A DNA stretch of 64,000 nt from Macrolepiota albuminosa (Eukaryota > Basidiomycota > Agaricomycetes > Agaricales > Agaricaceae). The stretch spans positions 943,205 to 1,007,204 of the forward strand of contig JAMWFC010000051.1 in NCBI GenBank assembly GCA_027475525.1, read 5' to 3'. Positions 9,757 through 21,898 of this stretch are shown piece after piece. The stretch's first letter is position 1. Every line of letters starts with the position of its first letter. The position numbers and the translations under genes are program-made. The notes beneath the pieces are model-generated. The model was not told the DNA's origin and did not search any database. It saw only the letters and a list, made by a program, of their open reading frames with translations.

Positions 9757-10888
9757 ATGATCCACGTTGAAGACAAGTCCCTGTTGCTCCCTGACGGCCG
9801 CGTCCTCGCCTACGCCGACAACGGCAACACCTCCAGCACCGAGCTCGTTCTCTTCCTCCACGGGCCTTTTGCCGTCGGCGACGCCTCCCACCTCCCCGCC
9901 GCCCTCCAAGCGCGCAACATCCACTACGTCGCCCCATCCCTGCCCGGCTGGGGCCGCTCCTCCCCCATCTCCCCACGCACGAGCGTCTACGCCTCCACCC
10001 TCGCAGCCGACATAACAGCCCTCGTCACCCACCTCCACCCGCAGACGCACCCCAAACTCCGACTATACCTCTGCGCGCACTCATTCGGTACGGTGCCCGC
10101 ACAGATCCTCTACGGCGCCTCACACGCCGCCTTCCCACTCGCGCGGCAGCTCGCAGCACTCGTCCTCCTCGCCCCGTGCTCCCCGCCCCACTGCCACCCC
10201 GCCTACGCCCGCTCCCTCTCCTGGCCCACGTACCTCCTCGCCGGCCCCCCCGCACGCTACCTCCCCTGCGCCAGCTTCCTCGCGATGCACGTCGCCCGCC
10301 TCGCACTCGCGCCCCACTTTACGTCCGACTCTGCCGCGGCATCGTTCCTCCGCCGGCACGTCCTACCAACCGCACGTCCCGAAGACAGGAACTCTTTACG
10401 TCCGACTCTGCCGCGGCATCGTTCCTCCGCCGGCACGTCCTACCAACCGCACGTCCCGAAGACAGGAACTGCGGCAGCGCAGCAGCAACGCAGCGGGAAA
10501 CGAGAACGGAAACGAGAACGAGAACGAGAACGAGAACGAGAGCGCGGCACCACGCACAAGCGACGAGACGCGTGCTCAGGAACACTACGAGCTCACACTC
10601 GGGCGCAACGCGCACCGCAGCGTCGCGGCCACATGGCGCGGGTTCACCGACATGCCCGCGATATACCATTCCGGGTGGGGCCACTTCAGCCCCTCCGCCA
10701 TCGAGAGCACATGCCCCGTCCTCGTCGTCTCCGCCGAAAACGACGCCCTCGTCCCAACCGACATGGCAACCTGGCTCGTCGCGGAATACCAAAACGCCCG
10801 GCTAAAAATTATCCCCGGAGGAGCCCACGCGTCTGCGTTCCTCCATCTCGACGAAATATGGAACGACGTCTTCGAGATGGTGTCTTAA
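9757..10888 (+). CDS. Alpha/beta hydrolase; frame broken in the lid region
   Basis: Starts at ATG 9757, 47 bp after the oxidoreductase stop and on the same strand. Reads MIHVEDKSLLLPDGRVLAYA, then LFLHG (oxyanion loop), APSLPGWGRSSP and LYLCAHSFGT (nucleophile elbow, Ser in AHSFG). The C-terminal part has WRGFTDMPAIYHSGWGHF, CPVLVVSAENDALVPTDMA (likely catalytic Asp) and IIPGGAHASAFLH (likely catalytic His), ending at 10888. The 77-bp pair at 10317-10470 lies in the lid region and shifts the frame. Even after collapsing it, the upstream frame must change once more around the AACGAG hexamer array (10498-10542), where an intron or a repeat-length error may sit. Substrate unknown. Confidence 0.75.
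10317..10470. repeat. Exact 77-bp tandem duplication, pair 9
   Basis: 10317-10393 equals 10394-10470. In the lid-coding part of the alpha/beta hydrolase. Confidence 0.97.
10498..10542. repeat. AACGAG hexanucleotide microsatellite
   Basis: Run of imperfect then perfect AACGAG units in the hydrolase coding region. In the frame that matches the C-terminus it encodes alternating Asn-Glu, which is slippage-prone. Confidence 0.85.
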
Positions 10889-11026
10889 TCGTTCAAAAAA
10901 AACTTTTTTCGTTATTTATTTCATTCCCCACATATCGAGCAGTAACAAAAAAAAAAGCACGGACAGGACAGGACACTACTAAAAAAAAATACATCTCCAT
11001 ACATAGAGCAAAAAAAAAAATTCATA

Positions 11027-12989
11027 TCAATCCTCGAAATCCAGCTCCCGTCTGATAATCTCCCTGACTTCTCTAAGCCCGCCAGTTTCCCGCTTGACCC
11101 TCCTGGGGCTCCGCGTGACAAGCTCTTCCGCGCTCTCATGCTTTCCCTTGACCGCTGGCCCCGGGCTCGGTGGGAGCTTCTTCTTGCTTGGCGTGCTCTC
11201 GACGTCAGCAAGGGCCGCAGTTGGGTTAGCAGCGGGCATCTCAAGCCATTCTTTTCCTGCAACGTCAAGTTCTCGAATAAAGAATGGACAGAGCTTCGCC
11301 AGCATCGACAAAGACTCGTTTGCCTCAGCCGTCGAAACAGGAACAGGCGACGACTTGACGACTGCATTGACAACTTCAGCTGTAGGCAACGCCCGGCGTT
11401 TGCGTGCAGTGGGAGTCGACGAAGAACCGCCCACGGGCGTAGAGAAAAGCCTAAACACGGCGTCAGTCTCCAACTCCTCCTGAATGAAAACCAGCTCCCG
11501 AAAACTCACATCCAAACACTCTCGGCAACACCACCAAGCCGGCCTAAAAGGCACCGTCTCCTCATCTCCTCCTGACCCATCTTCAACATCTGGTCACGAG
11601 TGAGCTTGCCGCCCTTGACCTCGCTACTCGGAGTCTTCGTCGGAGACGCAGTCAACGACTTTTGTCGAACACGCTCGTAGAGGGCCTGCCTCCTCGAGCT
11701 CGTAGGTGTCTGCGGAACAGTCGTCGCGTTCTTGCCCTTTTGGTGCGTCGGCGTCTTGGGGTCAAACGTATCAAATTCAGAATTCACAGACGTGATGGAT
11801 GTAGCAGGCGTGCGAGGGGAGAACAAGTCCGCGCCATCGCGGCGGGAGGGTGTCTTGGGGAATAGCACTGAAGTGGACTTTGTAGGTGATTGCGACAGTG
11901 CAGTAACAGGAAATAGCACAGAATTCTTCTTTGTAGGAGAGTTTAAAGCAGTTGTAACGGGAAAAGGGACAGCAAAATCCCGCAGAGCACGTTTCGTTGG
12001 GGATTTGGTAGGGGACCGGGATGGTGATCCCGGCGCGGTGGGAAAAGATAGCGATGATATCGCCCCTTTGGGCGAAGCAGAAGCAAGGGTTCTAGTTAAA
12101 GCTGATATTTTAGCAGGCATGGCGAGCTCGGGCAGGTCTGCTAAAGGGATTGAAGGCACTGGAGACGCGCTGGCATGAAGCTAAATAGAAAAAGGTTATT
12201 TTTGGTCAAACAGACGAGGTAATATACATACCTCCGTCCAAGCCTTTAGTTTACTATTAAACTCGGAGCGACGGGTCTCTGAAGCAGCGGTCCAGCGCGC
12301 AACAGCAGCCATACCCCCGCCCATATCTTTATCAATATCCATCTCGACCTCGATTCCAATCCCATACGCAGGAACGCGTTTCCTATCGCGTTTTGAATGA
12401 TGGGTTGTCGGACTCAACACAAACCCCATGCCACCGCGAGTCCACTCGGTATAAGCAGACGCTCCGGGCGAAGAGGGTGTGATCAAGAACGGGTTATCCT
12501 CGCTGTCTGCAGTCGGACCAGGATCCGCCTTTTTGGTCGCAGGTAAGGATTTGCCATCCCATTCCCACACCCAGCATAGTCTGCAGAGGTCGTCTACATC
12601 GAACTGGGCCGGAAAACCCGTGTAGGTCGAGAGAGAGAGGTGGTTGAGGACGTTGCGGACTATGCCGGTGTCGGAGGCAGGGGAAACGGCGCATGTAGCC
12701 AAGGCGTGTGATAGAGCGTGTTGGAGGGCAGTGTGGATACGGCCGAGGCGCGTCAGGTGGTCGGGTAGCTCGACGACGGCCCTTTTGGCGCGTCGCGAGG
12801 TGGTTGGAGGGGGAGTAGGTGGCCTAGAAAGAACGATTGATGTTATGGCACTGGTAGAGAGTGGCAAAAATAGGAAGCGTACGCAAGACGACGGAGTTTC
12901 TTTGGCGTGAATGTCGTGATATCGGCGTCAAGTGGTGGGCATCGTTTTTTCTTGGGCGAAATATCAAGAGACGCGTATATTTCAGACAT
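11027..12989 (-). CDS. CDT1: DNA replication licensing factor Cdt1
   Basis: Four exons from ATG 12989 ([20 protein letters not shown]). An intron with GTACGC donor and TTTCTAG acceptor joins KKLRRLA to [14 protein letters not shown]. Exon 2 holds the MCM/geminin-binding type domain: [39 protein letters not shown] and [26 protein letters not shown] intron near 12182-12235 leads into a Ser/Pro-rich linker with repeated SPTK sites (possible CDK targets). Exon 3 ends [17 protein letters not shown]...GVAESVW, an intron follows, and the last exon completes the C-terminal winged helix ([28 protein letters not shown]). Cdt1 loads the MCM helicase at origins in G1. The splice phases all agree and no residue loss was noticed. 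Confidence 0.85.
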
Positions 12990-13452
12990 TTTCCAGGCCT
13001 GCTGCAGATAAAAGAGACGAGAGGAGAAAAAAAGAAAAAGTAGGGTGTCGCGGTTGAGAACAAGTGATCTCAACTTGTCACCACTAATGTGACAATTAGA
13101 TGCAATATTGTGTGACCCAGGGTGTCGCGGTTGAGAACAAGTGATCTCAACTTGTCACCACTAATGTGACAATTAGATGCAATATTGTGTGACCCTGCGA
13201 GTCACAAAGTCCAATCCAAATCTCCAGTTAACAATGTAATAATCTTCATCTCGGTGTTAAATTGTATATCTTTGTCATAGAACCCTCGACATCCAAGAAC
13301 ACCTTCCATGTGAGGATATTCGACGACTGCTTCAAGACGCTGTTTCAAGAGCGCAAGTTCGGTTACTATCCAGGCGTGCGGTCCGCGGGCCGCAAGGTAT
13401 TTCCAAGATATCTTTCATGGAAGTTCGGAACCCTTCTTCATTCCGTATTTCC
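12990..13452. other. Intergenic region with one duplication
   Basis: Between divergent CDT1 and the second oxidoreductase. It holds the 77-bp pair at 13042-13195, which includes the short inverted motif AAGTGATCTCAACTT. No gene recognised; the open frame at 13262-13483 has no domain. Confidence 0.5.
13042..13195. repeat. Exact 77-bp tandem duplication, pair 10
   Basis: 13042-13118 equals 13119-13195, intergenic. Last pair of the left block; no further pair was seen until 46.9 kb. Confidence 0.97.
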
Positions 13453-14803
13453 ATGTCAAAGCCTATCAATACGTGTGTACTAGGAGTGGGTCTCGCTGGC
13501 CTGACGTTTCACGTTCCTTTCATCCTCGCTCTTCCTGACATCTTTACGCTTCACTCTGTTCTCGAGCGAAACCCGCAGTCAAGCGGTGGAAAAGTCCATG
13601 ATCGTTTCGGCGTTTCTGCCAAGGTACACCGTACCTTGGATCAAGTGCTCGCAGATCCAGAGATTGAGCTCGTCATCATTGGGACCCCCAATCAGACGCA
13701 TTATGATTTTGCCAAGGCAGCGCTGGGGGCAGGAAAGCATGGTGGGCGTCGATTCCATGCTATGTGTTTGCGATTGTAAATCATCTGCAATCAGTTTTGG
13801 TAGACAAACCTGTAACCGCAACTGTCGAACAAGCCAAAGAGCTAGGCAACCTTGCTCGTTCTAAAGGTTTAGTCTTGTACGGATTCCAAAATCGCCGCTG
13901 GGATTCGGATTTTCTCGCCTTGAAACGTCTCTTGGCTTTACCTGAAACTTCGCCCCAGTCATTGGGCGCCCTTGTGGAGTTTGAGTCCCAGTAAGGTTAT
14001 CAGATGGGTTTGTTACTCGCATGTTAACAAGGTTTAGCTTTGACCGTCACCGAAAAGCTCTGAAAGGGACGTGGAAGGACGACCCACTCCCTGCAGCCGG
14101 CCAGACATACGATTTGGGTTCTCATTTGATTGACCAAACTTTAACACTCTTTGGAAGGCCAGAAAGGATCACGGCGTTCATCCAGAACATCAGGGGGATA
14201 GGTAGCCCTGAGGTTGATGATTGTGTAAGTTGCAGTTTAAACTTTCAGGAGAAAGGCCATCCAACATTCTCCGGCTATTCTCGCAGTTCACCATCCATTT
14301 TCACTATTCCCGGGGCCCAGCCCATCCATATCCCTTCACAGCCATTCTGAGGGGCCACATCCTCTCTGCCCGATCGCCGCAACTTCGCTACATTGTCCGC
14401 GGAACCCAGGGGACATACGTCAAGTACGGTGTGGATATTCAGGAGGAACAGTTGAAGACGATTTCATCTCCAAGGGGGATTCTGGAAGATGCCTATGGCA
14501 AGGAACCGGAGTCTATCTGGGGAACAGTCGAAAACATGACATCCGACGGAGTAACTGTCAAGAGCTCTATGTGAGTTTCTGTAGAACCTGAATATTCTAG
14601 AAAAAGACTAACGACGCTTCTTCAGTTGGCCGTCGGAGGATGCTGGGCAATATATCGAGCTGTTTAAAAACCTTGGGGCTGCTATCCGATACAAGAGCGA
14701 CCTTGCGGTGAAATGGGAGGAAGCGACTGCAGTGATTGAGATGATAGAGCTTGCGCACAAAAGTTCAAGGGAGGGAGTAACTGTTCGCGTGCCAGTAATT
14801 TAA
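13453..14803 (+). CDS. Gfo/Idh/MocA family oxidoreductase (copy 2)
   Basis: From ATG 13453 (MSKPINTCVLGVGLAGL; an in-frame ATG at 13417 is possible). The N-terminal Rossmann fold shows ELVIIGTPNQTHYDFAKAAL, then an intron near 13741-13797, then VLVDKPVTATVEQAKEL, where the family EKP motif is DKP. Next come LYGFQNRRWDSDFLALKRLL and, after an intron, FDRHRKALKGTWKDDPLP and QTYDLGSHLIDQTLTLFG. Further exons give RYIVRGTQGTYVKYGVDIQE and WPSEDAGQYIELFKNLGAAI, with the stop at 14801-14803. It resembles the Gal80/YceM-type branch rather than copy 1 at 8 kb, and the two are clearly diverged. The frame is intact. Probably cytosolic NAD(P)-linked; substrate unknown. Confidence 0.85.
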
Positions 14804-14887
14804 TTTAGAATTGGACGTGGCGTAAAGTCACATGACGAAATCTGAGTTGCAAGGGGCAACGTGGAAACGATTTCATGCAGAACCGCC

Positions 14888-16577
14888 ATGTCGCTTGTTG
14901 AAGTTCGCGTTGAGCTGCCGGCTTATGCTCGTTCATTTTCCATCCAGGTCCCGTCGACCTCGACCGTCGCTGACGTGAAACAGGAGATCTACACTGTCTG
15001 CCCAGGAAATCCGCGGGTAATCGGCCAAAGAATCATCTGGCGAGGCCGCTATCTTGTCGACCACGAGAAAGTCGATGAACTCTGGAAGGTCGGCAGTCTT
15101 CATACTATTTAGCTTTCTTACGCCGGTTGCTTAATTTGCTCCACAGTCAGATGAGCCTCGCATCGTTCATCTTGCAGTACACCCCTCCGCTTGGTCATCG
15201 TCGCCTCCGGAGATCCCTACACAACTATCCACTACTCCTAGCCACACCGAACCCTTTCAGAATATGCCACCGCTACCAGCAACACGCAGGACACGTCACT
15301 CCACCGGCAACACCTTTCCCATCATTCAGGCCCCACATCCTCTCTCCTACATCTTGTACAAACATCAGTCGGCGCTCTCGGCGTTGTCAAACAGCATGAT
15401 CTCACCTATCAGGCCCTTAGATCAGGAGGCATCTCGCTCCCTCGCAATACAGGTCGTAGAGGGCAATGGCTGGATGTGGCCGACCATTCTAGACACCGAA
15501 TTCCCATCGGCCACCGAGGGAGGTCTGAAATACGAACGTGTTACTGTCGAGTTTGTCATTTCATCTATCTTTCGTGCTTACTGTACTGATTTACCTTCTA
15601 GGGGTCAGAACTTCTTGTCTCTCGTAACACCTTCCGCAGTACCTACGCCACTGCAACTCCATGCACTCCAAGTTCTCTCTTATACATTCACCCTCCTGTC
15701 GATACCCATATCCCATACCGCAACTGTTCGACATGTCGCTTCCCAGTCCGTTGCAATACCGCCGAATGTTAATGCACTACTTCAGCAACTCGGATTACCC
15801 CAGCTGCGTGTCGCACAAAACCAGAACTTGAACCCTAATGTCAATCCAGTTCTACCCGGGCTTGGGAATCTACCTGTGCGACCTCTTCTAGCTCCAATGC
15901 TATTCCTTCTCTTTCGTACTGTTCTACTACTCTACTTCGTTTCCCCTGCGCGCAAGCCAATCTTCGGTCTTCTGATTCTAGCCTGGATGGTGTATGAGAT
16001 CTGGCGACCGATTCGTAATGGACTGATCCGTGCCTTGCAAGTAGCTGCCGCTGCTGAAAACCAGCAGAATCAGCCTGCACCTGCAGACCAACAAGCTCGC
16101 CCAGATGCACCGAACCCACAGCTTAATCTCCAAGGCGACCAACCTCGGCCCGCGCAAAATGCTCCAGCAGTCGCGCAGGCGCCAATCTTTGATTTACAAG
16201 CGGGAGCAGTTCTTGATGCCTTTGCCAACGTAAATGTGCATACGGAGGAAGGGATACTCAATGGGACGCCGGGCGCCGACACGACAGAACCCAGTTTATC
16301 GCACAAAGTGACGACATTCGTCAGTCTTTTGTTGATCACTGTACACCCGGCAGTCTGGAACACCAGGAGAATCGCACTTCGGCAGCGGGAGGGCAGAATT
16401 AGGACGGAAGCTATCATGCGTGAAACTCAAGACGAAAACGAGGGTGATAGCGCCAACGGTAACAATAGGGCACAGCTTCGCACTGAACTTCGCGATCAGC
16501 ATCTTCGCCGACCCCGATGGATTCGTGAATACATAGACCGCGTAGTTGCTGCTGAATGGGTGGACGACTCTGACTAG
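14888..16577 (+). CDS. Ubiquitin-like domain membrane protein, Herp/Usa1-like
   Basis: ATG 14888 opens a ubiquitin-like domain: MSLVEVRVELPAYARSFSIQ, STSTVADVKQEIY, VIGQRIIWRGRYLVD. An intron (about 15089-15147) leads into a Pro/Thr-rich linker. A likely 51-nt intron (15551-15601) is a multiple of three and stop-free, so its retention would only insert 17 residues. Near the middle is a hydrophobic hairpin (PLLAPMLFLLFRTVLLLY, PIFGLLILAWMVYEIWRP), then an Ala/Gln/Pro-rich stretch and a basic C-terminus ending at 16577. An N-terminal Ubl plus a mid-protein membrane hairpin is the plan of Herp/Usa1, the ER scaffold of the Hrd1 ubiquitin ligase in ER-associated degradation. The Ubl and membrane hairpin are clear; the orthology is an inference. 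Confidence 0.65.
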
Positions 16578-16852
16578 ATACATATGGATACACATAACTA
16601 TCTTTCACTTTAATGATGTACAACAAGAACATGCGAGAAGCAGTGCATGTCAACGCGTCAAAGAACTCTTTGACCACCTGACTCGAGACAAAGGACGCCC
16701 TCGTAGCTATGATATTCTGTTCGAGATGAAACGGCCTTTGAGAGCGTTTGACGATTTCAGACAATGGCAAGGCCTAGGAGCACGTGGCTGATTTAAATAA
16801 ATACTTTTCCAAGTAACCAATTTCAACTTATCCTGTCATCTATTGCTCCCCC

Positions 16853-18365
16853 ATGTCGACTTTTGACAGCCTTGTCAAAGATCTCACAAGGGATGTCCAT
16901 CGTGTTCAGCCCAAGGATGCTCTTCAGTTCTGCGCCAACTGGTTCCAATCTCGTCTAGAGGAACAACGAACGCGTACGCGCGATGCTCTGTTCAATGCCA
17001 AACAGCGTCGCTCTTTCGCAGTAGACCTTCCTAGCAACATATACACTGACACCCCCTTAAACGCAAGTGAACCCTCTTCGTCATCCAATATGTTTCCTCC
17101 GAGCAATCAGCGTCCCTCATTAAGACAGAGTATCGCAGAGAGCCCATTTGGAATGTTGAACGTTCCGGGGAACGCGCTACTATCTGCGGACGAAAGTGCA
17201 GGGCCTTTCAACTACGATCGTCATGAACTTACTCCGACATCGCCTCTGACCACCGTAAACCCCTTTGCTAACTTTGATCCTGCGACACCAACTGCACAGA
17301 ATCCCGGGGATTACCTTCATGCTCCCACGTCTGCCATTTTCGCTCGCCGCACGTCTGTGTCTGCGGAATCCATCGCTGTCGACGACGGCTTCAATGAACC
17401 CCTGCCCATCTCCCCAAAAACAGCCGACCAGACGCGCCGCATCAAGGCCTCCATCGCGAACAACTTCATTTTCCGCGATCTGGACGAAGAACAAGAAACA
17501 GGTGTCATCAATGCCATGCAGGAAATCACAGTCCCGAGAAACAAAGTCGTCATCCGACAAGGGGATGCGGGAGACTTCTTCTACGTTGTCGAATCTGGCC
17601 ATCTTAATTGTTACATACGACCTGAGCCTCTGCCTCCAACCTGGCTCACTGAAAACCCCACAAGTTATAATGTGGAGGATATGTTTGTGCAACCTGGGTA
17701 CCACCCCGAATTTGGGCGCAAGGTTGCGGAGTGCAAGACAGGACAATCATTCGGTGAGCTCGCGCTGATGTATGGTCATCCGCGCGCCGCCACGGTCTTA
17801 TCGGTCGAGCCTTCGACTCTATGGTCGTTGGATCGGATCACGTTCCGTACCATCATATTGAAGGCTGCTCATCGACGCCGAACAATGTACGAACATTTCT
17901 TGTCAACTGTGACATTGTTGGCGTCTCTTGATGCTGCGGAGCGCAGCAAAATTGCGGATGCTCTAGTGAGTAAGACATACCAAGATGGTGAGGCTGTTGT
18001 ACGCCAGGGAGAGATGGGTGAAACGTTCTTTTTTGTGGAAGAGGGCGAGGCAGTGGTTACCAAGGTGCAGCAGAATGAGCAACTTGAGGTTAAGGATATC
18101 GTTGTTGGGCACCTTGTCAAAGGTGATTACTTTGGCGGTTGGTACATTCTATTTTTAATTGAAACGGTTTTTCTGATGACTACAATTTTTAGAGTTGTCA
18201 CTCTTACACCGCGCTCCACGTGCTGCTACTGTCAGCGCAGTACAGAGACCCCTTGGCAGCACGAAACCACGTCTGAAGGTCGCGGCCCTTGATGCACCTG
18301 CCTTTACCCGGCTTCTTGGCCCTCTTCGCGAGATAATGGAACGCAAAGCTGAAAAGAATTACTAA
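16853..18365 (+). CDS. cAMP-dependent protein kinase regulatory subunit
   Basis: Starts MSTFDSLVKDLTRDVHRV with a dimerisation/docking helix, followed by a Ser/Pro-rich linker. The inhibitor site is IFARRTSVSAES, with a Ser at the P site, so it is a substrate-type (RII-like) inhibitor as in Bcy1. Cyclic-nucleotide domain A has FFYVVESGHLNCYI and GQSFGELALMYGHPRAATV. Domain B has GETFFFVEEGEAVV and, across a 3' intron (about 18137-18191), DYFGELSLLHRAPRAATV. Both phosphate-binding cassettes (FGEL..PRAAT) are complete. The last exon ends IMERKAEKNY at 18365. It holds PKA inactive in the cytosol until cAMP binds. Intact and full length. Confidence 0.93.
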
Positions 18366-18608
18366 ATTCAGTCCTTCTTTGACAGTTGTTTTCTTGAGGT
18401 AGATGTAGTATGTAGAATATGACCTATTCCCGGGAATACCGTGTATGTAAATATATCCTTGTTATCTCAATAATTAATTAGCGTTGGACTTTGGCTGTTA
18501 GTATTTGAAGATGATGAATATATTGCGGACTTGTAAGACCTGGGCTTCGTAAGATGGTTTTCGAAAGCAATATGATCCACTCTACTGTACAAGCAAAATA
18601 ATTGCTCT

Positions 18609-19585
<977 letters not shown>

Positions 19586-19678
19586 GGTGTTGAAGTGAAA
19601 GCAAAGTGTAACCGGATTTGGATTGAGCTGACGCGTCTTTGCCAGACCACGCGTCGCCCACAACTTCTCATTTCCGCC
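19586..19678. promoter_or_regulatory. 93-bp bidirectional promoter of two proteasome genes
   Basis: The whole space between the start codons of the beta1 gene (minus) and RPN12 (plus). It contains two ACGCGT cores, at 19631-19636 (within the palindrome GACGCGTC) and 19649-19654, and TTTGCCA at 19638-19644, which partly matches the reverse of the yeast proteasome element GGTGGCAAA. No TATA box seen. Confidence 0.6.
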
Positions 19679-20724
19679 ATGGCTGCCACCCAACTCAAAT
19701 CTCTTTACGGTGACCTACAGCGCTCTTTTTTGTCGAATCCGTCGGATCTCAAGCGCTGCGGCGTACTCCTCAATCAACTCAAGGTATCGTCGAAGTTTTA
19801 GGCTTAGAACAGAATCATTGACTTGAAATTAGCTTGGCCTCATTGAAGCAGGACTATTGCTACCCGTAGGCGAACAAAACCTCGATGACCTTGCCGTAGC
19901 TCGTGCGACACTCATAACTGATTTTCCAAGTCCTCTTAATCCTCGTTGCAGGTGACATTCTTGAAATCGGCGCGTTCTGGAGTATTCGGACGCAGGACGT
20001 CCCATCCTTTGATCGCTACTTCTCTCAACTCCAGACCTTTTACACAGATTACAAGTACGTTGTATTACTCCTGCAGAGTGCAAAAGACCCACACCTCCTC
20101 CACAGTTCCGTCCTCCCACCCTCCCCACGAGAGTACCCCATCCGCGGGCTTAACCTCATCCGTCTCCTCACTCAAAACCGCATCGCGGACTTCCATACAA
20201 CACTTGAAAGCCTTCCTCTATCTGCGGATGCGATTGCAGAAAATCCCTACCTTGCACATCCCGTGTCCCTTGAGCGTTGGCTTATGGAAGGCTCTTACAG
20301 CAAGGTGTGGAATGCACGCGCAGAAGCACCAGTAGAGGAATATAAGTACTTCATTGATAGCCTGATGGGAACGATCCGGTACGTGCTATTCTTTTCTATG
20401 TTCTTATGGTTTTAACATGTCATGTAGGAATGAAATAGCCAGCTGCGAAGAGGCAGCATATGAAAGTTTGCCACTGAAAGATGCCGCAACGCTCCTTTTC
20501 TTCGCCACTCAGTCAGAGTTGTTGACGTTTGCACAACAGGTAAGTCAACCTTTTCTTGCTTTGTCCTACCATCCTCAACTTCAATTTAGCGAGGGTGGCA
20601 AGTCGATCTTACAGCAGGCACAATAACATTTGCACGGAAAACTGAAGAACAGATCGAGATACCAAAGCAAAAACTCATTGCTGCAAACTTGGCATACGCC
20701 CGAGAACTTGAACAAATCGTGTAA
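19679..20724 (+). CDS. RPN12: 26S proteasome regulatory (lid) subunit Rpn12
   Basis: ATG 19679, MAATQLKSLYGDLQRSFL. Exons continue LGLIEAGLLLPVGEQNLDDL, GDILEIGAFWSIRTQDVPSF, FDRYFSQLQTFYTDYK and EYPIRGLNLIRLLTQNRIAD. Then come HPVSLERWLMEGSYSKVWNA, EIASCEEAAYESLPLKDAAT and the PCI-domain end with FARKTEEQIEIPKQKLIAAN, stopping at 20722-20724. The PCI fold and the SLERWLMEGSYSKVW motif are typical of Rpn12/PSMD8. It helps assemble the lid of the 19S particle. Seven short exons with consistent phases; intact. Confidence 0.93.
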
Positions 20725-20835
20725 TGTAATCTTAGATATAGTAGACCTTTGCTCTGCTATGCGGGGCATTTGAACTGTTTTCATTCTGCAACTTACAAAT
20801 TTGAGAAGTCAAAAGAAAAAGCTGACGCGATATAT

Positions 20836-21898
20836 TTAATCAAATGTTTCCAGCGCAGCCTTGGCTGCTGCCTCTGCCTCTGCCTGGAGTTCCTTCGGCA
20901 CAGGGAGGTGAAGACCATTTGTCTCATCGCCGATCCACGAAAGCTCTAGTTCAAATTCTTTCTCCTTTGCGTCATCGTGCACGAGATAGATACTGAAGTC
21001 GTGAAGGCAGGCCATCAAAAAAGAAAACACGGAGAACTCAACATCGACTTACATTCTCGCAGCTTCCTTGACAGCTTCTCGTGTGGTCATTTCTGATAGT
21101 TTAAGCTTTTCGAGCTCTGTTTTAGCAAGTTGGCGTCCCTTGCCAACAGCCGCACCATGATAACCCTAGAACAAAGATCAAAAGCCGAGCTAGAATTCAC
21201 CAGATTCAACATACATAGAAGACACCGCTAGGTTCCACGACGTAAAGTGCGGGTCCATCTTTGTCGACGGTCCCCAGGATAGTGCTAATGCCAAATGGAC
21301 GAACAGATGAATAGAGGGTATAGGCTTGCACGTAGAGGCTCAAGCGATCAGCGATGGTCTATGATGGATTTTCAGAAGGAAATTCTACGAATCGGTCGTT
21401 AGATACCGACCTTGAGTGGGGGGGGTTGGCGATATTGATCCCGGTAGTTAGCTGCCTCGTCCCGCGCCCGGTTGGATAGATTCCGACCGTCTGCAAGCAA
21501 GCCGGCAGTAGCCTTTGGCAGACACACTCAAAAAACTATTTCAATTGCAATAACTCGATGGTACTCACTAGGCCAATGTGTCTATCTATTGTCTGAATTC
21601 TTCGATTTACACCTGGGACAAGGAGTTTTGAGTGTACAAGCTTCTCTACGGCTAAGACAACGCCATCTTTCACTCGTAGGCCGATAGCGGTCCTTAAATG
21701 GGATGTTAGTAACGAATAAAGGACATCTAGGATAAAGCCAAACCCAGAGTTCTCAACGGCCTTGTTAGCATACTCAACCTAGACTGATATAACACAACGA
21801 TTCGGAGGTTAACCAGACAAGTGACTCACCTGGAATATACGACCATCCGGAGAGTATGTGCTGGCGGAAAGGTCGTATCCTGTTCCAATTGAGGTCAT
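20836..21898 (-). CDS. PRE10: 20S proteasome subunit alpha7 (Pre10/PSMA3 type)
   Basis: Starts at ATG 21898, [20 protein letters not shown], the alpha-subunit signature, and continues across an intron as [15 protein letters not shown]. Next exons read [60 protein letters not shown] and [20 protein letters not shown]. The last exon gives [19 protein letters not shown] and [19 protein letters not shown], the alpha7-type C-terminus, ending 111 bp from the convergent RPN12 stop. It forms part of the outer ring of the core particle. The start is divergent from the Nup82 gene, 128 bp apart. Confidence 0.92.

Noticed and set aside
19638..19644. TTTGCCA as a yeast-type proteasome (Rpn4) element
   Set aside because: It matches only 7 of 9 positions and Rpn4 is not known to me outside ascomycetes; the repeated ACGCGTC is the better candidate.
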